Positions 15,326 to 22,086 of a DNA stretch of 22,086 nt are shown here, piece by piece. The notes below the pieces were generated by a model that saw only the letters and a list, made by a program, of their open reading frames with translations, did not search any database and was not told the DNA's origin. Origin of the DNA: Christensenellaceae bacterium (GTDB lineage Bacteria > Bacillota > Clostridia > Christensenellales > Aristaeellaceae); NCBI GenBank assembly GCA_017881705.1, contig JADGQP010000126.1, positions 1 to 22,086 on the forward strand, read 5' to 3'. The translations under genes were made by a program, and so were the position numbers. Within the stretch, counting starts at the first letter, position 1, and each line of letters begins with the position of its first letter.

Positions 15326-15519
15326 CTGTCAAAAAAGTGGGCTTCGCCACTTTTTTGAAGTTCGGGTAATGTTTGCGGCGAAGCCGCAAACTCCCCGCCC
15401 GACCGGCAGAGCCGGTCGATACGAACGACCATCAGAGGGCTGCGGCCCTCCGATACCTCCTGAAAGCAGACTTCCTTGACAAACTCAAGCCCGGACGTAA
15501 CAAACGTTCGGGTCTTTAG
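15292..15519. repeat. Hairpin-rich composite element bounded by two copies of a 33-bp palindromic sequence
   Basis: Between palindrome A (15292-15320) and its diverged copy B (15487-15515; the two 33-bp segments agree at 28 positions) lie four more hairpins: AAAAAAGTGG/CCACTTTTTT (15331-15350 plus T run), GTTTGCGGC/GCCGCAAAC with GAA loop (15371-15391), CGACCGGC/GCCGGTCG with AGA loop (15400-15418), and GAGGGC/GCCCTC (15435-15450). No convincing gene lies here. It looks like an interspersed repeat or small non-autonomous element rather than a simple terminator, but copy number elsewhere cannot be seen from this window. Confidence 0.6.
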
Positions 15520-15570
15520 TTTATTGTCCGGTAAAGCCTTGCGCTTACTGCGTTTATGGCCGCGCCGCAA

Positions 15571-16023
15571 TCAGCATCCGCAGGGAAACCCTTGTTTCCC
15601 CAGCTCGTCCAGCGCGCGGTTGCGGTAGCACACATCCGTGCGTTCCGTAAACCCCTGACGTTCCCAAAATGCGTTGCCGCCCTCGTTACAGCGGAAAGCC
15701 AATAGCGCTGCCTTGTGCATGCCTTCGCGCTCAAGCGCATCCGTAACGCTTTGTACCAGTTTATGGCCGATACCCTGTCCGCGGAGGGCCTGCGATACCG
15801 CCGTATGGTAAATATACGCGCGCCGCCCATCGTGCCCACCCAGTATCGCGCCTATAACGCGGTTGTTTTCTGTGGCCACGAAGCACGTGGAGGGGTTGCG
15901 CGCCAGATAACGGCCTACCCCTTCGCGGGAATCGTCCGTATCGTTCATGCCCATGCCGGGTGTGTTCTTCCAAAGCGCGAAAACTTCATCGTAATCGTCC
16001 AAGGTCATCAGGTGGATGGTCAA
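15571..16023 (-). CDS. GNAT-family N-acetyltransferase (YpeA/RimI-like)
   Basis: A 150-residue single-domain acetyltransferase. The acetyl-CoA pyrophosphate loop is RGQGIGHKLV (motif A); GHDGRRAYIYHTAV precedes it on strand beta-4, and NAFWERQGF follows as motif B, an arrangement that resembles YpeA. The substrate is unknown. The start is a TTG (16021-16023) with GGAG about 10 bp upstream; the alternative ATG five codons in has no ribosome binding site. It lies 35 bp downstream of the TRIC-family gene and probably shares its promoter. The C-terminus KQGFPCGC, with two cysteines, is not typical of the family. Confidence 0.85.
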   Translation of the reverse strand: MTIHLMTLDDYDEVFALWKNTPGMGMNDTDDSREGVGRYLARNPSTCFVATENNRVIGAILGGHDGRRAYIYHTAVSQALRGQGIGHKLVQSVTDALEREGMHKAALLAFRCNEGGNAFWERQGFTERTDVCYRNRALDELGKQGFPCGC

Positions 16024-16058
16024 AACCGGTCAGCTCCAATCGTCAGGATATTGGGTTT

Positions 16059-16712
16059 TCATTTCTGTGGGGACGCGCCGCGAATGCGCGGGAAATTCCA
16101 CCGGTAGTGCGAAGCCAGCCCACGGATGGTCACCGTGACGGTTGTGGAAACCAGCGTGGCGGGGATGGGAGGCAAAAAATCCTTGGCCAGCAGGTACACG
16201 CACGCGCCAATCAGCGCCGCGACTGCGTAAATGTGCTTTACCAGCACGTTTGGCGTCTCTCCGGCCATGATATCGCGCAGAATGCCGCCGCCCGTGCCGG
16301 TGAGCAGGGCGACAAATAACAGAGTGAACAGCGATGCGTTCGGAAAGGTGCGTAAGGCGGTTTCCACGCCGCTTACGGTGAACACACCCAGGCCGATCGC
16401 GTCGGTGTACAATAAGGCGAGCTTGTACAGACGCTTCGTTTTTTCCGAAGGCTTGCGCCGGTAAAAATAGAGCACAGCAAAAAGCAGCGTACTGGTGGCG
16501 ATGGCGATGAGCGCAAAGGTGGGGTCGCGCAGCATCTGCGGGGGCAAAATACCCAGCACGATATCGCGCAGGCAGCCGCCGCCCACGGCGGTCGCCAGGC
16601 CAAGAATATTCACGCCGAACAGATCCATCCCTTTGCGGATGGCGATCATCGCGCCGGACACCGCAAACGCGATGATACCCAGGCATTCGATGGGCAAAAA
16701 CGGGTCGCTCAT
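16059..16712 (-). CDS. TRIC/UPF0126-family membrane protein (YicG/YadS type)
   Basis: A 217-residue polytopic membrane protein with about seven hydrophobic segments arranged as two repeated halves. Each half carries the family's Gly-rich, Arg-Asp signature: AVGGGCLRDIVLG in the first and GTGGGILRDIMAGETP in the second. Bacterial members of this family are homologues of trimeric intracellular cation channels; the physiological role is not settled. The ATG at 16710-16712 (MSDPFLPIECLG) has a GGAAAGGG-type site upstream; an upstream in-frame TTG at 16775 is rejected because it coincides with the -35 box of the promoter. It is divergent from the MarR-fab cluster. Confidence 0.88.
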   Translation of the reverse strand: MSDPFLPIECLGIIAFAVSGAMIAIRKGMDLFGVNILGLATAVGGGCLRDIVLGILPPQMLRDPTFALIAIATSTLLFAVLYFYRRKPSEKTKRLYKLALLYTDAIGLGVFTVSGVETALRTFPNASLFTLLFVALLTGTGGGILRDIMAGETPNVLVKHIYAVAALIGACVYLLAKDFLPPIPATLVSTTVTVTIRGLASHYRWNFPRIRGASPQK

Positions 16713-16746
16713 ACGTTTCCCTTTCCTCTGCGTTTCAACCGATGAA

Positions 16747-16775
16747 ATCATACCATTCCTGCTTCGCGCGCGCAA
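16747..16775 (-). promoter_or_regulatory. Promoter of the TRIC-GNAT pair
   Basis: On the minus strand TTGCGC (16775-16770, four of six) is followed by 17 bp and TATGAT (16752-16747, five of six), about 35 bp before the start codon of the TRIC-family gene. Confidence 0.55.
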
Positions 16776-16911
16776 GAGGGGCGCGGCGGTTGCAGCACGG
16801 AACTTTCGGGCGAAGGGGGAACGGCATTTTGATAACCCGCAATGGCTGAGTTTTGTCAGCCTATCGGAGGGGGATGAACGTTATGGCAAAACGTGCGACC
16901 GAATCGTCGTG

Positions 16912-16939
16912 TTGACAAAAACATAAAAGCAAATATAAT
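16912..16939 (+). promoter_or_regulatory. Consensus promoter of the fatty-acid synthesis cluster
   Basis: A perfect TTGACA (16912-16917) and a perfect TATAAT (16934-16939) are separated by 16 bp in AT-rich sequence, about 40 bp before the MarR-family start codon. This is the strongest promoter in the window and probably drives the whole fab cluster. Confidence 0.85.
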
Positions 16940-16940
16940 T

Positions 16941-16957
16941 AGTTTGTCTAACAAATA
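16941..16957 (+). promoter_or_regulatory. Palindromic operator at the probable start site, likely bound by the MarR/FabT-like regulator
   Basis: A perfect inverted repeat TTTGT-CTA-ACAAA (16943-16955) begins 4 bp after the -10 box, so it should cover the transcription start. Streptococcal FabT sites have a similar TTTGA-n3-TCAAA layout. Binding here would block polymerase and give negative autoregulation of the cluster. The palindrome is seen; the binding protein is inferred from position. Confidence 0.6.
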
Positions 16958-16979
16958 AGATGTACGGGAGCGGGTACCT

Positions 16980-17489
16980 ATGGATGAATTCAGCCAGGAA
17001 CTGAACCGGCTGCTGGTGAGCACCTATCGGGACGTCGGCAAGCTGGAGGAGGGTATGCTCCACTCGGTCAGCGGCATGGAGGTGTCCATAGGCGAGTTTC
17101 ATCTGCTGGAGGCAATCGGCGAAAATAAAGATCGGGGCGTGCTTTTGTGCGAACTGGCACAGCGCATGGAACTTACGCCGCCTACTGTGACCGTGGCCGT
17201 GAATAAGCTGGCGCACAAGGGTTATGTGCAAAAAACCAAATCCACCTCCGATAAACGAAGCGTGATCGTCACCCTGACCCGCCTGGGCAGAAAAATCAAC
17301 GCGGCGCACCGATATTTTCACGAGCAGATGGTGCGCAGCATCGAAAAGCTGCTCTCCGCCGAGGAGCGGGAAGGCATGCTGCGCGGAATGCAATCGCTAA
17401 GCGCCTTTTTTAAATCCGCTTTAGACGACATGGAAAACAGGGATGAAAATCATAACCCGCCGGAGGATGCCGAGGCGGAAAGAGTGTGA
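16980..17489 (+). CDS. MarR-family transcriptional regulator of fatty-acid synthesis (FabT-like)
   Basis: A 169-residue winged-helix regulator. The helix-turn-helix lies in LCELAQRMELTPPTVTVAVN (about residues 57-76), and the wing contains the conserved STSDKRSV. The segment TPPTVTVAVN followed by KGYV closely resembles FabT, the repressor of fatty-acid synthesis in lactic acid bacteria, which uses acyl-ACP as corepressor. The ATG at 16980 has GGGAG upstream. The C-terminal 20 residues are acidic and unconserved. It is the first gene of the cluster, four bases before fabH, and a palindrome sits in its own promoter. FabT-like function is inferred from motif and context. Confidence 0.88.
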   Translation: MDEFSQELNRLLVSTYRDVGKLEEGMLHSVSGMEVSIGEFHLLEAIGENKDRGVLLCELAQRMELTPPTVTVAVNKLAHKGYVQKTKSTSDKRSVIVTLTRLGRKINAAHRYFHEQMVRSIEKLLSAEEREGMLRGMQSLSAFFKSALDDMENRDENHNPPEDAEAERV

Positions 17490-17493
17490 ACGA

Positions 17494-18444
17494 ATGAAAA
17501 TCAGAGCTTTCGGGCACGCGCTGCCCAAACGCAGCGTGACCAATGAGGAACTGACCCGCTTTTTAGATACTTCGGACGAATGGATACAAACCCATACGGG
17601 CATACAGAGCCGCCGGATCATGACCGGTGGGGAAACGCTGAGCCTGCTGGGCGCTCAGGCGGCGAAAATGGCGCTGGAACGCGCGAACCTGGCGCCGAAG
17701 GATCTGGATTATATTCTTTGCTCCACCACCCGCGGGGAAATGTCCTTTCCTTCCACCGCCTGCCTGATCCAGCAAAGGCTGGCCGCCGCCTGCCCCTGCC
17801 TGGATGTGAACGCCGGCTGTACGGGCTTTTTATATGCGCTGGACGTTGCGAGGGCAATGCTGGAAAGCAGCCGGGTGAAACGCGTGCTGGTCGTTTGCGC
17901 GGAGCAGCTTTCGCGCCTTACGGATTGGAAGGACCGCGGAACCTGTGTGCTGTTTGGCGACGGGGCGGGCGCGGCGCTGTGCGAAAACGGCGACGGGCTC
18001 AAGACCGTCCGCCTTACGGCGGAGGGCGACGCCGCGTCGCTGTATGGCTGGCCCGCCGGAGGCAACTGCCCGTTTGACGACCATATTCCCAAAGAGCAGC
18101 CGCTGAAAATGAACGGGCAGGAGATTTTTAAATTCGCCGTGTCCCGCTCGCAGCGCGATATCGAGGCCGTAATGGACGATTGCGGGATTACCGCCGACGC
18201 GGTGGATTATTTTGTGCTTCACCAGGCTAACCGCCGGATTCTGGACGCCGTGCGCTCGCGCCTGAAGCAGCTTGCGGAGAAGTTCCCCGTCAACATCACC
18301 ACGCACGGCAATACTTCCTCCGCGTGCATCCCCGTGCTGCTTTCCGAAATGGAAGGCGACGGGCGGTTAAAAAAAGGGCAGACCCTTGTACTCAGCGCGT
18401 TCGGCGCGGGACTGACCACAGGGGCAGCGGTGCTGCAATACTAA
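17494..18444 (+). CDS. fabH: 3-oxoacyl-ACP synthase III
   Basis: Condenses a starter acyl-CoA with malonyl-ACP to begin fatty-acid synthesis. The 316-residue protein has the complete catalytic triad Cys109 (NAGCTGF), His243 (VLHQANRRIL) and Asn273 (HGNTSSA), plus the C-terminal GAGLTTGAAVL. The ATG at 17494 gives the normal N-terminus (MKIRAFGHALP); an in-frame ATG at 17443 lies inside the regulator gene and is rejected. The ribosome binding site is a modest GGAAAGAG. The adjacency to a FabT-like gene and acpP is the same as in the streptococcal cluster. Starter preference (acetyl or branched) cannot be told from the sequence. Confidence 0.96.
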   Translation: MKIRAFGHALPKRSVTNEELTRFLDTSDEWIQTHTGIQSRRIMTGGETLSLLGAQAAKMALERANLAPKDLDYILCSTTRGEMSFPSTACLIQQRLAAACPCLDVNAGCTGFLYALDVARAMLESSRVKRVLVVCAEQLSRLTDWKDRGTCVLFGDGAGAALCENGDGLKTVRLTAEGDAASLYGWPAGGNCPFDDHIPKEQPLKMNGQEIFKFAVSRSQRDIEAVMDDCGITADAVDYFVLHQANRRILDAVRSRLKQLAEKFPVNITTHGNTSSACIPVLLSEMEGDGRLKKGQTLVLSAFGAGLTTGAAVLQY

Positions 18445-18462
18445 AATTTGGAGGAACAAACC

Positions 18463-18687
18463 ATGAACACTTTTGAAACCATTGCCAAACTGCTTTCGGA
18501 AACCAAGGATCTGGACGTGAATGCCATCAAACCGGAAATGACCTTTGCCGATCTCGGGCTGGACAGCCTGGACGTGGCGGAACTGGTGATGAACCTGGAA
18601 GATGAGCTGCACGTGGCGATTGAGATCAGCCCGGCGCTGAAAACCATACAGGATGTAGTCGCGTACGTGGACGCGCAAAAGAAATGA
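18463..18687 (+). CDS. acpP: Acyl carrier protein
   Basis: A 74-residue acidic carrier protein. Ser35 in DLGLDSLDVAEL is the phosphopantetheine attachment site. It starts MNTFETIAKLL at an ATG with GGAGG about 7 bp upstream; an in-frame TTG at 18448 overlaps that site and is rejected. It holds growing acyl chains for every other enzyme in this cluster and, as acyl-ACP, would be the expected ligand of a FabT-type repressor. Its stop codon overlaps the fabK start (ATGA). Confidence 0.97.
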   Translation: MNTFETIAKLLSETKDLDVNAIKPEMTFADLGLDSLDVAELVMNLEDELHVAIEISPALKTIQDVVAYVDAQKK

Positions 18688-19631
18688 TTGCGTCCGTTCT
18701 TTCACAGGCACTTGGCCTGCGCTACCCGATTTTGCAGGGCGGCATGGCCTGGGTCAGCGAGGCAAACCTCGCCGCGGCGGTATCCAACGCCGGCGGACTG
18801 GGCGTGATCTCCGCCATGAACGCCGATGAGGAGTATCTGCGCACGCAGATTCGCAAATGCCGCACGCTTACCGACCGGCCTTTCGGCGTAAACGTGATGT
18901 TGATGTCGCCGCACGTTTTAGAAGTCGCGCGTGTGTGCACCGAGGAGAAACCCGCTGTGGTCACCACCGGCGCGGGGTTGCCCGGGCCGTACATGAAAGA
19001 CTGGGTAGCCGCGGGCATTAAGGTGATTCCCGTGGTGCCTTCCACAGCCATGGCGAGGCTGGTGGAGCGCATGGGCGCATTTGCGGTAATCGCTGAAGGC
19101 GGCGAAAGCGGCGGGCACGTGGGCGATTTATCCACGATTACGCTGGTACCGCAGGTAGTGGACGCGGTTAAAATCCCCGTTATCGCGGCGGGCGGCATTG
19201 CCGACGGCCGCGGTGTGGCGGCGGCGTTGATGTTGGGCGCGGTGGGCGTGCAATGCGGCACCGTTTTCCTGTGCGCGCAGGAGTGCGCCATCCATGATAA
19301 TTACAAACAAAGAATCATCGCGGCAAAAGATATCGACACGGTTGTGACCGGCAAACGCCTGGGCCATGCCGTACGGAGTCTGCGCACGCCGTTTACGCGC
19401 CGCTACCTGGAAAAAGAATACGACCCTGCTGTTTCCGGCGAGGAGCTGGAAGCGTTGGGTGTGGGCGCGTTGCGAAAAGCGGCGGTTTGCGGCGACGTGG
19501 AGGAAGGCTGCTTTTTGGCCGGACAGGCCGCCGCGATGGTGCATTCCGTGCGCCCCGCGCAAACCATTATTGAGGAGATGTTTGCGCAGGCGGAACCCCT
19601 GCTGAAGGGGGCGTGCCGATGGGTAAAATAG
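18684..19631 (+). CDS. fabK: Enoyl-ACP reductase II (FMN-dependent FabK)
   Basis: Reduces trans-2-enoyl-ACP in the last step of each elongation cycle. The 315-residue protein is a TIM-barrel flavoenzyme of the nitronate monooxygenase superfamily. Motifs: PILQGGMAWVS near the N-terminus, GLGVISA, AEGGESGGHVG (flavin and substrate loop), and AAGGIADGRG followed by GAVGVQCGT, which bind the FMN phosphate. Its place between acpP and fabD separates it from nitronate monooxygenases. The ATG overlaps the acpP stop by 4 bp. No FabI-type reductase is in the window, so this may be the organism's main enoyl reductase, with the intrinsic triclosan tolerance typical of FabK. Confidence 0.95.
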   Translation: MIASVLSQALGLRYPILQGGMAWVSEANLAAAVSNAGGLGVISAMNADEEYLRTQIRKCRTLTDRPFGVNVMLMSPHVLEVARVCTEEKPAVVTTGAGLPGPYMKDWVAAGIKVIPVVPSTAMARLVERMGAFAVIAEGGESGGHVGDLSTITLVPQVVDAVKIPVIAAGGIADGRGVAAALMLGAVGVQCGTVFLCAQECAIHDNYKQRIIAAKDIDTVVTGKRLGHAVRSLRTPFTRRYLEKEYDPAVSGEELEALGVGALRKAAVCGDVEEGCFLAGQAAAMVHSVRPAQTIIEEMFAQAEPLLKGACRWVK

Positions 19632-20545
19632 CGTTCGTTTTCGCGGGGCAGGGTGCACAGTACGCGGGCATGGGCCAAAGCCTGTATGACACCTCGCCTG
19701 CGGCCAGGCGGATTTTGGACGAGGCGGAAAGCCTGCGGCCCGGCACGCTTGCCCAGTGCTTTTCCGGCACGAAGGAGGAGCTGGCCCGTACGGAAAACAC
19801 CCAGCCCTGCCTGATGGCGGTGGACGCGGCCTGCGCCGCGGCGCTTGCGGAAGCGGGCGTAGCGCCGGAGGGGCTCGCGGGGTTTTCCCTGGGGGAGATT
19901 GCCGCGCTGCCGTTTAGCGGGATGCTCCCGTTTGGCGAGGCTTTCAGGCTGGTGTTGGAGCGCGCGCGGCTGATGCAGCGCTGCGCCGAGCGGTACGAAA
20001 GCGGCATGGTCGCCGTGCTCAAGCTGACGGACGAGGCTGTGGAAGCCCTCTGCGCGGCGAGCGGCGCGTACGCGGTGAACTTTAACTGCCCAGGGCAGGT
20101 AGTATGCGCCATGCTTACGCAAAGCATACCCGCTTTTCTGGAGGCCGTGAAGGCCGCGGGCGGGCGGGCGGTACCGCTTGCGGTGGGCGGCGGCTTCCAT
20201 AGCCCCTACATGCGCGAAGCGGCGGTGGGCTTACACGCTTATGCGCAAAATTTGCGTTTCTCCCAACCCGCCTTGCCCCTGTACGCCGACGCGACCTGCG
20301 AGCCATATAACGCCGACGTTGCGGCGGATTGGCTGGGGCGGCAGGTAGAAAGCCCCGTGCGCTGGACGAAGCTCATTCGCGCCATGCAGACGGACGGGTT
20401 TACGGATTTTATCGAGGTAGGCGCGGGGCGCACGTTAAGCGGGCTGATCGACAAAATCGGCGGCGTGGCGCGCGTGGCGCACGTGGAAGACGCCGATACG
20501 CTGCGGGACACGGTAGCTTTATATAAGGAGGGTGCCCCATGCTGA
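19619..20545 (+). CDS. fabD: Malonyl-CoA-ACP transacylase
   Basis: Moves malonyl from CoA to ACP. The 308-residue protein has GQGAQYAGMG (10-19), the nucleophile Ser90 in GFSLGE, Arg115 in the LVLERAR segment, and the catalytic His194 in GFHSPYM. The residue before the nucleophile is Phe rather than the usual His (GHSxG), a small departure. The ATG at 19619 is used with AGGGGG about 8 bp upstream; a GTG two codons earlier is possible. It overlaps fabK by 13 bp and fabG by 7 bp, which fits tight translational coupling of the pathway. Confidence 0.95.
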   Translation: MGKIAFVFAGQGAQYAGMGQSLYDTSPAARRILDEAESLRPGTLAQCFSGTKEELARTENTQPCLMAVDAACAAALAEAGVAPEGLAGFSLGEIAALPFSGMLPFGEAFRLVLERARLMQRCAERYESGMVAVLKLTDEAVEALCAASGAYAVNFNCPGQVVCAMLTQSIPAFLEAVKAAGGRAVPLAVGGGFHSPYMREAAVGLHAYAQNLRFSQPALPLYADATCEPYNADVAADWLGRQVESPVRWTKLIRAMQTDGFTDFIEVGAGRTLSGLIDKIGGVARVAHVEDADTLRDTVALYKEGAPC

Positions 20546-21279
20546 AAGGGAAAACGGCGCTGGTGACTGGCGGAAGCCGTGGCATCGGGCGCGCCATATG
20601 TTTGGAACTGGGCCGAAACGGCGCGTCGGTCGCTTTTGTATACGCGGGCAACGAGGAGAAAGCGAAGGAAACGCTGACCCTTCTTGCGGAGCTCGGCGTA
20701 ACGGCGAAGGCTTATCGCTGCGACGTGGCGGATTTTACCGCTACGCAGCAGCTGGTAAAGGACGTTACGGACGATTTCGGCGGTGTGGATATCCTGGTTA
20801 ATAACGCGGGCATCACGCGGGACAATCTGGTAATGCGCATGAGCGAAAACGAGTTTGACGAAGTCGTGTCCGTAAACCTCAAAGGCGCTTTTAACCTGAT
20901 CCGCCATACCAGCGCGGGTTTTCTGCGCAAGCGCGCGGGACGGATTGTGAACATCACCTCCGACGCGGGGCTGATGGGCAACCCCGGGCAGGCAAACTAT
21001 TCCGCCGCCAAGGCCGGCATGGTCGGCCTGACGAAATCCGTCGCCAAGGAGCTGGGCTCGCGCGGCATTACCTGCAACGCCGTCGCGCCGGGCTTTATCC
21101 ATACGGATATGACCGCCGCGATGAACGCGCAGATTCTGGAAACCGCGCAGCAGCTGATTCCCCTGAAGCGTTTGGGCGAACCCGAGGACGTCGCCAAAGC
21201 CGTCGCTTTTCTCTGCTCGGACGGCGCCGCCTACATCACCGGCCAGGTGATTTGCGTGGACGGCGGCCTGCGCATGTGA
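20539..21279 (+). CDS. fabG: 3-oxoacyl-ACP reductase
   Basis: NADPH-dependent short-chain dehydrogenase that reduces beta-ketoacyl-ACP. The 246-residue protein has the cofactor motif TGGSRGIG (10-17), NNAG (88-91), and the catalytic set Asn113, Ser141, Tyr154 and Lys158 (YSAAK). The C-terminal VAPGFIHTDMT is typical of FabG. The ATG has AAGGAGG about 8 bp upstream within the fabD coding end. Position between fabD and fabF fixes the assignment over other short-chain dehydrogenases. Confidence 0.96.
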   Translation: MLKGKTALVTGGSRGIGRAICLELGRNGASVAFVYAGNEEKAKETLTLLAELGVTAKAYRCDVADFTATQQLVKDVTDDFGGVDILVNNAGITRDNLVMRMSENEFDEVVSVNLKGAFNLIRHTSAGFLRKRAGRIVNITSDAGLMGNPGQANYSAAKAGMVGLTKSVAKELGSRGITCNAVAPGFIHTDMTAAMNAQILETAQQLIPLKRLGEPEDVAKAVAFLCSDGAAYITGQVICVDGGLRM

Positions 21280-21287
21280 CGTAAATA

Positions 21288-21321
21288 TGATATAATAGGC
21301 TGTCGTTCATTTTACGCGACA
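21288..21321 (+). promoter_or_regulatory. Possible internal promoter and inverted repeat before fabF
   Basis: TGATATAAT at 21288-21296 is a full extended -10 element directly after the fabG stop; the -35 position (CTGCGC, 21268-21273) is poor, as often with extended -10 promoters. An inverted repeat TGTCG / CGACA (21301-21305 and 21317-21321, 11-bp centre) covers the expected start site. The 92-bp fabG-fabF gap is the largest within the cluster. Confidence 0.45.
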
Positions 21322-21371
21322 ATCCACATTTATACGCAATTATCGGTTCCCCATGCAGAGAGGATGGTTTC

Positions 21372-22086
21372 ATGAACCGTGTGGTCATCACGGGTATGGG
21401 CGTTATCACGCCCATCGGGCAAAATGTGTCGGAATTCTGGGAAGCGTTGATAGGCGGCGTATGCGGCATAGGGCCGATCGCCAGCTTCGACGCCGGGGGC
21501 ATGAAGGTACGCGTAGCGGCCGAGTTGAAGGGGTTTGACCCCACACACCACGGCATGGAAGCCGCCGCTGTGCGTAAGCTGGATCCATTTACGCAGTACG
21601 CGCTGGCGGCGGCCAAACAGGCTATGGAACAAAGCGGGCTGATGTCCGGCGAAAACATTGACGCGGAACGCCTGGGCGTGTATATCGGCTCCGGGATCGG
21701 CGGGATGCAGACGCTGATCAACGAAACCCGAAAGAGCATCGAGCGCGGGCCGGAGCGCGTATCCCCGCATTTTATCCCGATGATGATCGCCAACATGGCG
21801 ACCGGTCAGGTAGCCATCGCATATGACGCGCAGGGCCCCGCCCTTCCGGTGATGACGGCCTGCGCCACTTCCACGCACGCGATCGGCGAGGCATTCCACG
21901 CCATTAAGGGCGGGTATGCCGACGCGATTATCGCGGGCGGTACTGAGGCGGCCATCTGCCCCCTGGCGGTCGGCGGCTTTACCAACTGTATGGCGCTTTC
22001 CACGCAACACGATGCGCTGCTGGCCAGCCTGCCGTTTGACAGGCGGCGCTCCGGCTTCGTAATGGGCGAAGGCGCGGGCGTGCTGG
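21372..22086 (+). CDS. fabF: 3-oxoacyl-ACP synthase II, 3' end cut by window edge
   Basis: Elongating condensing enzyme. The 238 residues present start MNRVVITGMGVITPIG, the canonical FabF N-terminus, with GAGAGGA upstream of the ATG. The active-site cysteine lies in TACATSTHAIGEA, and FDRRRSGFVMGEGAGVL follows near the window edge; the histidines of the Cys-His-His triad are beyond the end. It is the last visible gene of the cluster; in similar clusters accB, fabZ, accC, accD and accA follow, but this cannot be seen here. Confidence 0.96.
   Translation, partial: MNRVVITGMGVITPIGQNVSEFWEALIGGVCGIGPIASFDAGGMKVRVAAELKGFDPTHHGMEAAAVRKLDPFTQYALAAAKQAMEQSGLMSGENIDAERLGVYIGSGIGGMQTLINETRKSIERGPERVSPHFIPMMIANMATGQVAIAYDAQGPALPVMTACATSTHAIGEAFHAIKGGYADAIIAGGTEAAICPLAVGGFTNCMALSTQHDALLASLPFDRRRSGFVMGEGAGVL

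Noticed and set aside
14974..15570. 198-codon minus-strand frame through the hairpin-rich patch
   Set aside because: Covers palindromes and runs antisense into the DUF4342-like gene; the translation follows repeat symmetry (LKTRTFVTSG and LKARTFVTFG) rather than a protein family.
16874..16915. Short leader-peptide-like ORF (13 codons) before the fab promoter
   Set aside because: It ends at the -35 box of the promoter, so it would not be on the fab transcript, and no promoter for it is visible.

Overview
The window reads as GC-rich chromosomal DNA of a low-GC-phylum relative with high GC, most likely a Clostridia-type Firmicute. Evidence: the gene order priA-def-fmt-rsmB-rlmN, a MarR/FabT-fabH-acpP-fabK-fabD-fabG-fabF fatty-acid cluster, a FabK-type (FMN) enoyl reductase, an ATP-type PEP carboxykinase, strong AGGAGG ribosome binding sites and frequent TTG/GTG starts. 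The genus cannot be named from sequence alone.

Layout. (1) 1-8968, minus strand: one long co-directional run transcribed dacF > priA > def > fmt > rsmB > rlmN, driven by a near-consensus promoter at 9004-9032. It links cell-wall trimming, replication restart, N-terminal formyl processing and rRNA methylation. Genes are tightly packed, with two 4-bp start/stop overlaps. (2) 9145-11671, plus strand: dnaX then rsmA, divergent from the first run and closed by a strong terminator at 11801. (3) 12051-14351, plus: pckA with its own terminator, then a LysE-type exporter with its own terminator. (4) 14587-15273, plus: two tandem paralogous small membrane proteins resembling DUF4342. (5) 15292-15515: a non-coding patch packed with hairpins and bounded by two copies of a 33-bp palindromic sequence. 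(6) 15571-16712, minus: a YpeA/RimI-like GNAT acetyltransferase and a TRIC/UPF0126 membrane protein. (7) 16980-end, plus: the type II fatty-acid synthesis cluster, preceded by a consensus promoter with a palindrome at the probable start site that looks like the autoregulatory operator of its MarR-family first gene; fabF runs off the window.

Most genes are housekeeping. The standout is rsmB: the 16S rRNA m5C methyltransferase carries an N-terminal extension of about 430 residues, of which 376 are 27 tandem copies of a 14-residue unit (PAGAAPSGERHYSK type). This is a cationic, aromatic, Pro/Gly-rich and probably disordered region encoded by a 42-bp tandem repeat. I know of no such extension in described RsmB proteins. 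The same repeat array places eleven TATAAT boxes, nine of them full extended -10 elements, at multiples of 42 bp on the opposite strand. Other second-look items are the hairpin-rich patch, the MarR palindrome, the duplicated DUF4342-like genes and their promoter repeats.
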